Part shown: in pieces, positions 29,840-38,277 of the stretch
Layout: each line of letters opens with the position of its first letter
Numbering within the stretch: the first letter of the stretch is position 1
Origin: Pseudomonadota bacterium
GTDB lineage: Bacteria; Pseudomonadota; Gammaproteobacteria; Burkholderiales; Burkholderiaceae_C
Assembly: GCA_021808445.1 (NCBI GenBank)
Contig: JAKBBP010000017.1
Coordinates: 1-62,366 of the forward strand
DNA: 62,366 bases
Direction of reading: 5' to 3'
Translations under genes and position numbers: made by a program
Notes under the pieces: model-generated
Database searches by the model: none
Told to the model about the DNA's origin: nothing
Seen by the model: only the letters and a program-made list of their open reading frames with translations

Positions 29840-29910
29840 GCCGCCCCAAGGCAGGGGGTGTCCCCCTCGGGGGGACGGAGCGGGGGCCGCCCCCCGCGAC
29901 GGAGGGGGCC
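29840..29910 (-). repeat. G+C-rich hairpin repeat A, copy 3 (inverted)
   Basis: Inverted copy of repeat A that ends at the first base of the stop codon of the converging universal stress protein gene. The A units thus face each other from the ends of two converging genes, as expected for dispersed repeats used as terminators. Confidence 0.85.
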
Positions 29911-30344
29911 TACCTCACCACGAGAACGGGGATCTTGCTGTGCGAGAGCACGCGGGCGGTCTGGCTGCCGAGCAGGGCGGAGCTGATGCCTCCGCGGCCA
30001 TGGGAGGACATGACGATCAGGTCGGCCTTCTCGCGTTCGGCCACGCTCAGCGCACCGCGCCAGGCGAGGGTGTCTTCCTGCACCGCGGTGTTGCACTCGA
30101 CGCCGGCGGCACGAGCCGCATCGGCCACCGACTGCACCGCCGCCTCGGCCTGGGCGCGGATGGCCTCCTGCCAGCCCTCGATGCCGGTGGGCATGACTTC
30201 GATCGCGCCAATGTAGGGGTACAGGTCGATCACCGACACCGCGGTGATGCGCGCGCCCTGGAGCTTGGCCTGCTCGATGGCCACCGGGATGGCGCGCTGG
30301 GCAATGTCGGAGCCGTCGGTGGGGATCAGGATGTGCTTGAACAT
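29910..30344 (-). CDS. Universal stress protein (UspA family)
   Basis: A 144-aa cytosolic protein of the UspA fold. It begins MFKHILIPTDGSDIAQRAI, the typical first strand and nucleotide loop, and ends with the ATP-loop region VMSSHGRGGISSALLGSQT and a final VLVVR strand. The first glycine of the G-x2-G-x9-G(S/T) ATP motif is serine. GGAGAG stands at a proper distance before the ATG. A paralogue lies directly upstream on the same strand, 64 bases away. Confidence 0.95.
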   Translation of the reverse strand: MFKHILIPTDGSDIAQRAIPVAIEQAKLQGARITAVSVIDLYPYIGAIEVMPTGIEGWQEAIRAQAEAAVQSVADAARAAGVECNTAVQEDTLAWRGALSVAEREKADLIVMSSHGRGGISSALLGSQTARVLSHSKIPVLVVR

Positions 30345-30408
30345 GATTCGTCTCTCCGTTTGCGTGGCGTCAAGGTCGCGCCGCGGCCGGCTGGCCAGGA
30401 GCCTGGAA

Positions 30409-30846
30409 CTAACGCACCACCAGGACCGGCAGGCGCGAATGGGTCAGCAGCTTCTGGGTCTCGCTGCCCAGCAGCACGGCCTGCACGCCGCGGCGCCCAT
30501 GCGAGGCCATGACCACGAGGTCGCAGCCGCGGGTCTCCGCGGCTTCCAGCAGGGCCTTCCAGGGGTGCGGATCTTCCGAGATCACGCATTCGCAGGCCAG
30601 TCCGGCAGCCTTGCAGGCGTCGACCAGGGGCTGCAGCGCGGCGTCGGCGGCGCGCAGCGAGGTGGCGCGGTATTCGTCCGCGGTGATGGGCACCGCATCG
30701 GCCAGGCCGGCGTAGGGATAGGGATCGGTGACGGTGGCGCCGACCACGGGGAGGTTGCCGCACTGGCGGGCGAATTCGACGGCGGGACCGATGGCCTTGG
30801 CCGCGGTGGCCGAGCCGTCCAGGGGAACGAGGATCTTCTTGTACAT
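30409..30846 (-). CDS. Universal stress protein (UspA family), paralogue
   Basis: A 145-aa UspA-fold protein, first of the tandem pair. It begins MYKKILVPLDGSATAAKAI and ends ASHGRRGVQAVLLGSETQKLL then VLVVR; the first glycine of the ATP motif is alanine. GGAGGCAGG precedes the ATG. The two paralogues share the same layout and end but differ through the middle, so the duplication is not recent. Role in stress survival is a family-level statement; the ligand is not known. Confidence 0.95.
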   Translation of the reverse strand: MYKKILVPLDGSATAAKAIGPAVEFARQCGNLPVVGATVTDPYPYAGLADAVPITADEYRATSLRAADAALQPLVDACKAAGLACECVISEDPHPWKALLEAAETRGCDLVVMASHGRRGVQAVLLGSETQKLLTHSRLPVLVVR

Positions 30847-30981
30847 GATGGACCTGCCTCCTGCGCCCGACGGGGCGCCTGACCATTATGCTGCCTGCGC
30901 CCCGCGCGCAGGGCATTGATCTGCGGCAACCTCGAAGATCCCCCGGGAATTCGCTCGGATCGATCCCGGTGGCAGGGTCTT

Positions 30982-31887
30982 TCAGGGGGTGGTGCCGCGC
31001 GCCACCGGGCGCAGCGGGTCGGAGCACCACTGGCTCCACGAACCCGGGTACAGGCGCGCGCCGCCGAGGCCGGCGAGTTCCAGCGCCAGCAGGTTGTGGC
31101 AGGCCGTGACCCCCGAGCCGCACTGGCTGACCACCTGGCGCGGATCGCGTCCGGCGAGCAGGCGGCTCCATTGCGCGTGCAGTTGCTCGCGCGGCAGGAA
31201 GTGGCCGTCGGGCTGCAGGTTGTCCCGGAAAAACCGGCACACCGCGCCGGGAATGTGCCCGCCCACCGGGTCCAGGGTTTCTCCCTCGCCCGCGTAGCGT
31301 TCGGGCGAGCGCGCGTCGACCACGAGCAGATCCGGAGTCCGCCCCGCCTGGCCTCGTACCTGTTCCAGCAGCGCCTCCACGTCGATGCTGGGCATCGCAG
31401 CTTGCGCGGCGGCCGTGAAGTCGCCCCGCGGGCGAGCGGTGGCGGCGCCTGACTCGCTCTCGCCGCCGGCCGCCAGCCAGGCCTGCCAGCCGCCGTCCAG
31501 CACGGCGACGGCCTCGTGCCCGAGCCAGCGCAGCAGCCACCACAGGCGCGCCGCGTAGGGGGAGTGGTTGCGGTCGTAGGCCACCACGGGCTGGCCGCGC
31601 CGCAGCCCCAGCGCGGCCAGGCGCGCTGCCAGCGCGTCGCGCGCGGGCAGCGGGTGGCGCCCGGTGCCCGGCCCCACGGGACCGGACAGCTCGCGGTCGA
31701 GGTGCATGTGCACGGCCCCCGGCACGTGGCCCTGCGCGAAGGCCTGGGCACCCGCCTCGGGGGCCGCGAGGTCGTGGCTGCAGTCGACCACGAAAGCCTC
31801 GGGCAGGATCCGGCGCAGGGATTCCGCGCGGATCAGGGGGGCCGGGAAGGCCGCGGTGGAGGTGAGGGTGGAGGCGGAGGCAGGCAT
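30982..31887 (-). CDS. sseA: Thiosulfate / 3-mercaptopyruvate sulfurtransferase (two-domain rhodanese)
   Basis: A 301-aa sulfurtransferase with two rhodanese domains. The N-terminal domain (AFVVDCSHDLAAPEAG to VLDGGWQAWLAAGG) is the inactive half; the C-terminal domain has VVDARSPERYAGE and the active-site loop QCGSGVTACHNL with the catalytic cysteine near residue 250. The CGSGVTA loop is typical of mercaptopyruvate sulfurtransferases and fits thiosulfate too, so the substrate is open. The ATG at 31887 is chosen because the longer frame upstream is antisense to the Rieske gene. It lies downstream of the Rieske oxygenase on the same strand. Confidence 0.93.
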   Translation of the reverse strand: MPASASTLTSTAAFPAPLIRAESLRRILPEAFVVDCSHDLAAPEAGAQAFAQGHVPGAVHMHLDRELSGPVGPGTGRHPLPARDALAARLAALGLRRGQPVVAYDRNHSPYAARLWWLLRWLGHEAVAVLDGGWQAWLAAGGESESGAATARPRGDFTAAAQAAMPSIDVEALLEQVRGQAGRTPDLLVVDARSPERYAGEGETLDPVGGHIPGAVCRFFRDNLQPDGHFLPREQLHAQWSRLLAGRDPRQVVSQCGSGVTACHNLLALELAGLGGARLYPGSWSQWCSDPLRPVARGTTP

Positions 31888-31946
31888 GGCGGCGAACGGA
31901 GCGGAACGAAGGTCTGGGGCGGGCGCTTCGGGTTCTCCGGCGCGGC

Positions 31947-33077
31947 TCAGGCCGATGCCTCGGACTCGGGCAGCCCCATGCGGGCGCGCCACCACTGGTG
32001 GAAGTGGCGCATGCCGTCCTCCATCGGCGACTGGTAGGGGCCGGACTCGTCGTCCCCGCGTTGCAGCAGGGCCAGGCGCCCGGCGTCCATGCGCAGCGCG
32101 ATTTCGTCGTCCTCCACGCAGGTCTCCATGTAGGCGGCGCGCTCGGCCTCGATGAACTCGCGCTCGAAGGCGGCGATCTCCTCGGGGTAGTAGAACTCCA
32201 CCACGTTGAGGGTGCGCTGCGGGCCCTGCGGAACCAGGGCCGAAACCACCAGCACATGGGGGTACCACTCGACCATGAGGTTCGGGTACAGGGTGAGCCA
32301 GATCGCGCCCTGCTCGGGCGGGACGCCCTGGCGGAATTTCAGCAACTCGTCGTGCCAGCGGGCGTACACCTTGCTGCCAGCGCGCTTGAGGGCGTTGTTC
32401 ACGCCGACGGTCTGCACGCTGTAGTGGGTGCCGAACTGCCAGCGCAGGTCGTCGCAGCTCACGAACTGGCCCAGCCCCGGATGGAAGGGAGCGACGTGGT
32501 AATCCTCGAGGTAGACCTCGATGAAGGTCTTCCAGTTGTAGTCGCAGACATGGTGCTCGACGTGGTCGAGCACGTAGCCGCTGAAGTCGAGCTGGGGTGC
32601 GCTGACCATGCCGGCCAGGGCCTGGCCCACGTCGAAGCCGTTGCGCTCGAACAGCAGGCCGTTCCAGGACTGCGGCGCCTCGAAACGACGCAGATGCAGG
32701 CAGGGATCGTGCTCGAAGTGCGGGGCGCCGATCAGGCGGCCCTGCAGGTCGTAGGTCCAGCGATGCAGCGGGCAGACGATGTTGCGGCCGGTCTTCCCGC
32801 GCCCACGCAGCATGACGGCCTGGCGGTGGCGGCACACGTTGGACACGAGTTCCACCCCGGAGGCCGAGCGCACCAGGGCCCTGCCTTCGCCCTCCTGCGG
32901 CAGCGCGTAGTAGTCGCCCACCTCGGGCATCGAGAGTTCGTGCCCGAGATAGCGGGGGCCGGCATCGAAGATGAGCTGCTTCTCCTGGGCATACAGCTCG
33001 GGATCGAAGTAAGACGCCACGCGAAGCTGGGTCTTGCTCGGGGCCAGATGTACGCTGGGCAGGCTCAAATCCGACAT
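31947..33077 (-). CDS. Rieske [2Fe-2S] aromatic-ring hydroxylating oxygenase, alpha-subunit type
   Basis: A 376-aa iron-sulfur oxygenase. The Rieske centre is CRHRQAVMLRGRGKTG then CPLHRW at about residues 82-104, and the mononuclear iron site is EVYLEDYHVAPFHPG at about 190-205 with the two histidines and a downstream aspartate. No separate small subunit, ferredoxin or reductase gene is nearby, so it may be one of the homotrimeric Rieske enzymes acting on quaternary amines or aromatic compounds; substrate unknown. CAGGAGA precedes the ATG, and TACAAT on the minus strand (33125-33130) is a candidate -10. Confidence 0.93.
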   Translation of the reverse strand: MSDLSLPSVHLAPSKTQLRVASYFDPELYAQEKQLIFDAGPRYLGHELSMPEVGDYYALPQEGEGRALVRSASGVELVSNVCRHRQAVMLRGRGKTGRNIVCPLHRWTYDLQGRLIGAPHFEHDPCLHLRRFEAPQSWNGLLFERNGFDVGQALAGMVSAPQLDFSGYVLDHVEHHVCDYNWKTFIEVYLEDYHVAPFHPGLGQFVSCDDLRWQFGTHYSVQTVGVNNALKRAGSKVYARWHDELLKFRQGVPPEQGAIWLTLYPNLMVEWYPHVLVVSALVPQGPQRTLNVVEFYYPEEIAAFEREFIEAERAAYMETCVEDDEIALRMDAGRLALLQRGDDESGPYQSPMEDGMRHFHQWWRARMGLPESEASA

Positions 33078-33278
33078 GATGGTCTCGAAATCTCCTGGAA
33101 AATCAAACGGCTAAGGGAGGGGCGATTGTAGACCGCCCCGATGTTTGGCGGGCGCGGGCCAACCCCGAGGACTGCATGGAGATAAAATCGAAACTTTCCC
33201 CAGCTGCCGCCGGCCCAGCCGCGAAGGCCGAGCCGCCAAGCGCCTGCGGGAACGCAGCGACCCGCCGGAATTTCCTCG

Positions 33279-33527
33279 ATGAACGCAACCCCGCGCAAGC
33301 CGCAGCCGGCCAGCTATGAACAGGCCTGCACGGAGCTGGAACAGCTCGTGCAGCAGCTGGAATCCGGGCAGATGAGCCTGGACGACACGCTCAAGGCCTA
33401 TGCCCGCGGCTCGCAGCTGCTGCGCTATTGCCGTGATCAGTTGCAGGCCGTGGAGCAGCAGGTGCAGATGCTCGACGGCGACGAACTCAAGCCCCTGGCC
33501 GATGCCCGCGAACGCGACGACGACTGA
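33279..33527 (+). CDS. xseB: Exodeoxyribonuclease VII small subunit
   Basis: An 82-aa protein that binds XseA to form the exonuclease that degrades single-stranded DNA to oligonucleotides. It has the family's helical-hairpin sequence [24 protein letters not shown] followed by [17 protein letters not shown]. The 3' end overlaps the ispA start by 26 bases. The order xseB-ispA-dxs is a common proteobacterial operon. Confidence 0.95.
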   Translation: MNATPRKPQPASYEQACTELEQLVQQLESGQMSLDDTLKAYARGSQLLRYCRDQLQAVEQQVQMLDGDELKPLADARERDDD

Positions 33528-34467
33528 GCCTGCCGCTGGGCGCCGGCAGGACGACGGGGCTGGCTTCGAGGCGTGGGCGGCGCAGCGTGCCGAGCGCGCT
33601 CGCGAACTGGTCGAGCGCCATACCGGCGCCTGGCTCACCCCGGGCTCTCCGCTGGGCGGGGCCATGCACTACGCGGCTGCGCTGGGCGGCAAGCGCATGC
33701 GCCCGCTGCTTGTATGGGCCACCGGCGAGTGCCTGGGCGCCGATGCGGCCGCCCTGGACGCCGCCGCCTGCGCCACCGAGCTGGTGCATGCCTACTCGCT
33801 GGTGCATGACGATCTGCCCTGCATGGACAACGACGTGCTGCGCCGTGGTCAGCCCACGGTGCATGTGCGCTACGGCGAGGCCATGGCCCTGCTCGCGGGC
33901 GATGCGCTGCAGACCCGCGCCTTCGAGGTGCTGACCTCCGAACCCGCACTGGCCCCGGCGCTGCAGGCGCGCCTGTGCGGGCTGCTGGCGGCCGCGGCGG
34001 GCGTGCTCGGCATGGCCGGTGGCCAGGCGCTGGACCTGGGGGCCACGGGAAGGCGCCTGGACCTGCAGGCGCTGCGCGACATGCATGCGCGCAAGACCGG
34101 CGCCCTGCTGCGCGCCAGCGTGATGATGGGCCTGGCCTGCGCCGCCGAGCGCGACCCGGCCCTCGCGGCTTCCTGCGAGGGCCCGCTGCGGCGCTACGCG
34201 GACGATGTCGGCCTGGCGTTCCAGGTGGTCGACGACGTGCTCGACGCCAGCATGGATTCGGCCACGCTGGGCAAGACCGCCGGCAAGGACGCCGAGCAGG
34301 GCAAGGCCACCTTCGTCGGTCTGCTCGGCGTGCAGCCGGCGCGTGATTATGCGCAGCGTCTGCTGGAGCAGGCGTTGCAGGCGCTGCGCGAGCTGCCGCA
34401 GCCGGCGAGGGAGCGCTCGGCGCGCCTGGCCGAGCTGGCGCAGCGCGTCGTGGCGAGGAGCCATTGA
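33502..34467 (+). CDS. ispA: Polyprenyl (farnesyl/geranyl) diphosphate synthase
   Basis: A 321-aa prenyltransferase that condenses isopentenyl diphosphate with dimethylallyl and geranyl diphosphate to farnesyl diphosphate. The first aspartate-rich motif is [15 protein letters not shown] at residues 102-116 and the second is VVDDVLD at about 245; [10 protein letters not shown] is the substrate-binding block. The ATG at 33502 within xseB is the best start, since the conserved region starts about 30 residues later. The stop overlaps the dxs start by one base. Confidence 0.95.
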   Translation: MPANATTTEPAAGRRQDDGAGFEAWAAQRAERARELVERHTGAWLTPGSPLGGAMHYAAALGGKRMRPLLVWATGECLGADAAALDAAACATELVHAYSLVHDDLPCMDNDVLRRGQPTVHVRYGEAMALLAGDALQTRAFEVLTSEPALAPALQARLCGLLAAAAGVLGMAGGQALDLGATGRRLDLQALRDMHARKTGALLRASVMMGLACAAERDPALAASCEGPLRRYADDVGLAFQVVDDVLDASMDSATLGKTAGKDAEQGKATFVGLLGVQPARDYAQRLLEQALQALRELPQPARERSARLAELAQRVVARSH

Positions 34468-36380
34468 TGAACCTTCTGGACGGCATCGACGATCCCCACG
34501 ATCTCCGCCGGCTGGCGCCCGAGCAGCTTCCCGCGCTGGCGCGCGAGCTGCGCCAGTTCCTGCTGGAGACCGTCGCGCGCACCGGCGGCCACCTGTCGTC
34601 CAATCTGGGTACGGTGGAGCTCACGCTGGCGCTGCATTACGTCTTCGACACTCCGCACGACCGCCTGGTATGGGACGTGGGCCACCAGACCTATGCCCAC
34701 AAGATCCTCACGGGTCGGCGCGAGCGCATGGGCACGCTGCGCCAATGGGGAGGCCTGTCGGGTTTTCCGCGGCGCGACGAGTCGCCCTACGACACCTTCG
34801 GCACGGCGCACTCGTCCACCTCGATCTCGGCCGCGCTGGGCCAGGCGCTGGCGGCGCGGGCCAAGGGCGAGCGGCGCAAGGTGGTGGCGGTCATCGGCGA
34901 CGGAGCAATGACCGGGGGCATGGCCTTCGAGGCCCTGAACAATGCCGGGGTGCATCCGGAAGCCGATCTGCTGATCGTGCTGAACGACAACGACATGTCG
35001 ATTTCCGCGCCGGTGGGAGCGCTCAACCGCTATCTCGCGCGCCTGCTGTCGGGGCGTTTCTACGCCAGCGCGCGCGATGCGGCCAAACAGGTGCTCAAGG
35101 CGGCGCCGCCGCCGTTGCTGGCGCTGGCGCGGCGCCTGGAGGAACAGGCCAAGGGCCTGGTCGCGCCGGGCACGCTGTTCGAGGAGTTCGGCGTCGAGTA
35201 CTTCGGGCCCATCGACGGGCACGACCTGCATGCGCTGGTCCCCACGCTCCAGAACCTTCGCGAGCGCAGCGGCCCGCGCCTGCTGCACGTGGTCACGCGC
35301 AAGGGCTATGGCTACAAGCTGGCCGAGGCCGATCCCATCACCTACCACGGCCCGGGGCGCTTCGACCCCGCCGTGGGCATCAAGCCCCCGGCGGTGCCGC
35401 CGCGTGCCACCTTCGCGCAGGTCTTCGGCCACTGGCTGTGCGACATGGCGCAGGCGGATTCACGCCTGATGGCCGTGACGCCGGCCATGTGCGAGGGCTC
35501 CGGCATGGTGGAGTACGCGGCACGCTTCCCGCAGCGCTATTTCGACGTGGGGATCGCCGAGCAGCACGCGGTCACCTTCGCGGCCGGGCTGGCCTGCGAG
35601 GGCCTGCGTCCGGTGGTGGCCATCTACTCGACCTTCCTGCAGCGCGCCTACGACCAGGTCATCCACGACGTGGCCTTGCAGAGGCTGCCGGTGGTGTTCG
35701 CGATCGACCGCGCAGGAGTGGTCGGCGCCGATGGCGCCACGCATACCGGTGCCTACGACATCGCGGCGCTGCGCTGCCTGCCCGACATGGTGCTCATGGC
35801 TCCCAGCGACGAGCTGGAGTGCCGGCGCATGCTCAGCACCGCCTTCGCCATCGACGGTCCCAGCGCGGTGCGCTACCCGCGCGGAGCGGGAATCGGCGCC
35901 ACGGTGGATCGCGCCGACCTGTCCACGCTCGAAGTCGGGCGCGCGCAGCTGCGCCGTCAAGGCCGGGCACCGGCCGGGCGCCGCCTGGCCATCCTGGCCT
36001 TCGGTCCTGTGCTGCATACGGCGCTGAAGGCGGCCGAGGAACTCGATGCCACGGTGGTGGACATGCGGTTCATCAAGCCGCTGGACCTGGACATGCTGCA
36101 GCAGATCGCCGCCGCGCACGATGCGATCGTGACGGTGGAGGAGGGCGCCGTGCGCGGTGGCGCCGGCTCGGCCTGCCTGGAGGAGTTGCAGCGCCTGGGC
36201 TGGCAGCTGCCGGTGCTCAACCTGGGTCTGCCCGACAGCTGGCTGGAGCACGGCGACCCGGCCCACGTGAGCGCGGCCGCCGGGCTGGATGCCGCCGGGC
36301 TGCTGCGCAGCATGCGCGAGCGTTTCGGCTCCCTGCTGGGCCAGCCGGATTCGCCGCGGCGCGAGGCCGCGAATTCATGA
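34467..36380 (+). CDS. dxs: 1-deoxy-D-xylulose-5-phosphate synthase
   Basis: A 637-aa thiamine diphosphate enzyme, the first step of the MEP pathway. It joins pyruvate and glyceraldehyde 3-phosphate. TPP-binding [16 protein letters not shown] lies at about residue 148-163, [18 protein letters not shown] is near the N-terminus and [17 protein letters not shown] carries the catalytic glutamate at about 370. The ATG at 34467 overlaps the ispA TGA by one base; a TTG one codon before is in frame but not needed. Direct partner of ispA. Confidence 0.98.
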   Translation: MNLLDGIDDPHDLRRLAPEQLPALARELRQFLLETVARTGGHLSSNLGTVELTLALHYVFDTPHDRLVWDVGHQTYAHKILTGRRERMGTLRQWGGLSGFPRRDESPYDTFGTAHSSTSISAALGQALAARAKGERRKVVAVIGDGAMTGGMAFEALNNAGVHPEADLLIVLNDNDMSISAPVGALNRYLARLLSGRFYASARDAAKQVLKAAPPPLLALARRLEEQAKGLVAPGTLFEEFGVEYFGPIDGHDLHALVPTLQNLRERSGPRLLHVVTRKGYGYKLAEADPITYHGPGRFDPAVGIKPPAVPPRATFAQVFGHWLCDMAQADSRLMAVTPAMCEGSGMVEYAARFPQRYFDVGIAEQHAVTFAAGLACEGLRPVVAIYSTFLQRAYDQVIHDVALQRLPVVFAIDRAGVVGADGATHTGAYDIAALRCLPDMVLMAPSDELECRRMLSTAFAIDGPSAVRYPRGAGIGATVDRADLSTLEVGRAQLRRQGRAPAGRRLAILAFGPVLHTALKAAEELDATVVDMRFIKPLDLDMLQQIAAAHDAIVTVEEGAVRGGAGSACLEELQRLGWQLPVLNLGLPDSWLEHGDPAHVSAAAGLDAAGLLRSMRERFGSLLGQPDSPRREAANS

Positions 36381-36388
36381 TGCCCGCT

Positions 36389-36405
36389 GCCGGACCCGAT
36401 CCGGC
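36389..36405 (+). terminator. Candidate terminator after dxs
   Basis: GCCGGA and TCCGGC around a five-base loop, nine bases after the dxs stop. Stem of six base pairs without a T run. It would close the xseB-ispA-dxs unit before folE2. GATAAT at 36435-36440 is a possible -10 element for folE2. Confidence 0.4.
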
Positions 36406-36524
36406 GCGTCCGTGCAGGTTCCGCCCGCGGCCGCGATAATCCTGAGTATTTCCACGGGTCTTTGCAGGCGCTCACGGCCTGAGGGACCGCAGACACCGGC
36501 CGGCGCCTGCCTGCCGGCCCGACC

Positions 36525-37313
36525 ATGAACCAGCCCCACGAACCGATTCCCGACGTCCAGAGTTCCTTCGACCATCGCCGCCTGGCCATCCAGCGCGTGG
36601 GGATCAAGGATCTGCGCTACCCGGTGGCCCTTCGCACCCTGGATGGCGGCGTGCAGCACTCGGTGGCCCGGGTGGACGCCGACGTGGCCCTGCCGGCCGA
36701 GCGCAAGGGCACCCACATGTCGCGCTTCGTGGAAATGCTCGAGGCCGCCGCGGAGATTCCGCTGGACTACGCCAGCCTGGGCGAGATGGCGCGCGGCATG
36801 GTCCGCCGCCTGGACGCCCAGACCGGCCGCCTGGCCTTTCGCTTCGTGCTGTTCGTGCGCAAGCTGGCGCCGGTCAGCCGCGTGGCCAGCCGCATGGACT
36901 ACGAGGCCCAGTGGATCGTGCGCGTCGAGGGCGGGAACACGCAGGTCACCGCGGTGGTGCAGGTTCCGGTGAAGGCGCTGTGTCCCTGCTCGAAGGAGAT
37001 CTCGGAGTACGGGGCGCACAACCAGCGTTCGCACATCACCATACGCGCCGAACTGCGCGAGGCGATGGCGCTGGAGGAGTTGATCCGCATCGCCGAGGAA
37101 GAGGCCTCCTGCGAGATCTGGGGCCTGCTCAAGCGACCGGACGAGAAGTACGTGACCGAACGCGCCTACGACAACCCGAAGTTCGTCGAGGACCTGGTGC
37201 GCGACGTGGCCGCCCGCGTGGCGGCGGAGCCGCGCATCGCGTCCTTCGTGGTGGAGGCGGAGAACTTCGAGTCCATCCACAACCACTCGGCCTACGCCCG
37301 CATCGAGGGCTGA
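36525..37313 (+). CDS. folE2: GTP cyclohydrolase FolE2 (type IB)
   Basis: A 262-aa enzyme of the FolE2 (COG1469, formerly DUF198) family that converts GTP to dihydroneopterin triphosphate for folate and queuosine precursors. Features are IPDVQSSFDHRRLAIQRVG at the N-terminus, GTHMSRFVEML at about 63-73 and VPVKALCPCSKEISEYGAHNQRSH with the metal-binding cysteine at about 150. FolE2 does not depend strictly on zinc, and in some bacteria it is switched on by zinc shortage, but no Zur box is recognised here. It converges on yqeY. Confidence 0.97.
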   Translation: MNQPHEPIPDVQSSFDHRRLAIQRVGIKDLRYPVALRTLDGGVQHSVARVDADVALPAERKGTHMSRFVEMLEAAAEIPLDYASLGEMARGMVRRLDAQTGRLAFRFVLFVRKLAPVSRVASRMDYEAQWIVRVEGGNTQVTAVVQVPVKALCPCSKEISEYGAHNQRSHITIRAELREAMALEELIRIAEEEASCEIWGLLKRPDEKYVTERAYDNPKFVEDLVRDVAARVAAEPRIASFVVEAENFESIHNHSAYARIEG

Positions 37314-37325
37314 GTCCGCGCAGGC

Positions 37326-37778
37326 TCAGGCGCCGGACAGCAGCGCCCTGGCGCGGGCGGAGACCTGGCCCATGTCGGCGCGACCCGCCAGGCGGGTCTT
37401 GAGCACGGGCATGAGCTTGCCCAGGTCCTGCGGGGCGCCCAGGCCGAGCTCGGCGATGGCGCCGCGGATCTCGGCGTCCAGCGCCTCGACGCCCAGGCGA
37501 GCCGGCATGTAGGGTTCGAGCACGGCGATTTCCGCGGTCTCGGCGGCGGCCAGATCGGCGCGGCCTCCGGCCTCGAACTGGCCGATGGCGTCGCGGCGCT
37601 GCTTGATCATGCGTTCGATCACGGCGAGCACCGCGGCGTCGTCGAGTTCGATGCGCTCATCGACCTCGCGCTGCTTGACGGCGGCGAGCAGCATGCGGAT
37701 GGTGCCCAGACGGGCGCTGTCCTTGGCGCGCATCGCCGCCTTCATGTCATCCTGGATGCGGGTCTTGAGCTGGGACAT
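37326..37778 (-). CDS. yqeY: GatB/YqeY domain protein
   Basis: A 150-aa protein of the YqeY family, related to the tRNA-binding tail of the GatB amidotransferase subunit; its role is not settled. Sequence runs SQLKTRIQDDMKAAMRAKDS at the start, LGTIRMLLAAVKQREVD in the first helical part and LEPYMPARL in the middle, with RADMGQVSARARALL at the end. It lies downstream of rpsU on the same strand, a common pairing. The ATG at 37778 is chosen since the frame upstream lies in a hairpin-rich spacer. Confidence 0.95.
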   Translation of the reverse strand: MSQLKTRIQDDMKAAMRAKDSARLGTIRMLLAAVKQREVDERIELDDAAVLAVIERMIKQRRDAIGQFEAGGRADLAAAETAEIAVLEPYMPARLGVEALDAEIRGAIAELGLGAPQDLGKLMPVLKTRLAGRADMGQVSARARALLSGA

Positions 37779-37840
37779 GGGATCCACCAATGGAAACCGG
37801 CGCTGCCTCGCGGCGCGCCGGTCGTGTCGCTTCGTGCGTG

Positions 37841-37858
37841 GGCGGGGCGTGCCCCGCC
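37841..37858 (-). terminator. Hairpin between rpsU and yqeY
   Basis: GGCGGGGC and GCCCCGCC flank only two bases, giving a strong stem of seven pairs or so, 13 bases after the rpsU stop. It may act as a partial terminator or stabilise the rpsU end, making rpsU expressed more than yqeY. Confidence 0.5.
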
Positions 37859-37871
37859 ACAAGAACCTGGT

Positions 37872-38084
37872 TCAGTACAGGCGCTTGGGCAGCATGTGGC
37901 TGCGGATGCGCTTGTAATGACGCTTGACCGCGGCGGCCTTCTTGCGCTTGCGCTCGGCAGTGGGCTTTTCGTAGAACTGGCGCGCGCGCAGGTCGGTCAG
38001 CAGACCGAGCTTCTCGATCGTACGCTTGAAACGGCGCAGCGCGACGTCGAAGGGTTCGTTCTCTTTAACGCGAATCGTTGTCAT
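37872..38084 (-). CDS. rpsU: Small ribosomal subunit protein bS21
   Basis: A 70-aa ribosomal protein, complete: it begins [20 protein letters not shown] and ends [17 protein letters not shown]. The basic, arginine- and lysine-rich sequence and length are normal. S21 helps recognise the Shine-Dalgarno region of mRNA, which is of interest here since several genes lack one. Divergent from tsaD. Confidence 0.98.
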   Translation of the reverse strand: MTTIRVKENEPFDVALRRFKRTIEKLGLLTDLRARQFYEKPTAERKRKKAAAVKRHYKRIRSHMLPKRLY

Positions 38085-38218
38085 TGCAGACGGGTACCTT
38101 TGTTCGGGAATTGCGCCCCGCGCCGGACTGCGCCGATCGGGGCTTTGACGTCGCCGGCCTGTCCGGGCATCGGGACCAGGCCCGGTGCGTGGGTGCAATG
38201 CGACGAAAAAACCTTTAA

Positions 38219-38247
38219 AGTATAACCCATCCGCCGCGCCGTGCCCA
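38219..38247 (-). promoter_or_regulatory. Candidate promoter of rpsU
   Basis: On the minus strand TGGGCA (38242-38247), a 17-base spacer and TATACT (38219-38224) fit a sigma-70 promoter, placed about 135 bases before the rpsU start and followed by a run of six T. On the plus strand the same bases offer TATAAC, so the divergent tsaD promoter may overlap. Confidence 0.55.
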
Positions 38248-38277
38248 GGTCGGGGACACATTTTCCCCTGAATCGTC

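Noticed and set aside
29454..29909. Small proline/arginine-rich frames inside the polA-usp spacer
   Set aside because: They arise from the repeats, exist on both strands and have no ribosome site.
36381..36524. Possible riboswitch before folE2
   Set aside because: Only a simple hairpin and G+C-rich sequence are seen; no THF, preQ1 or FMN element can be fitted.
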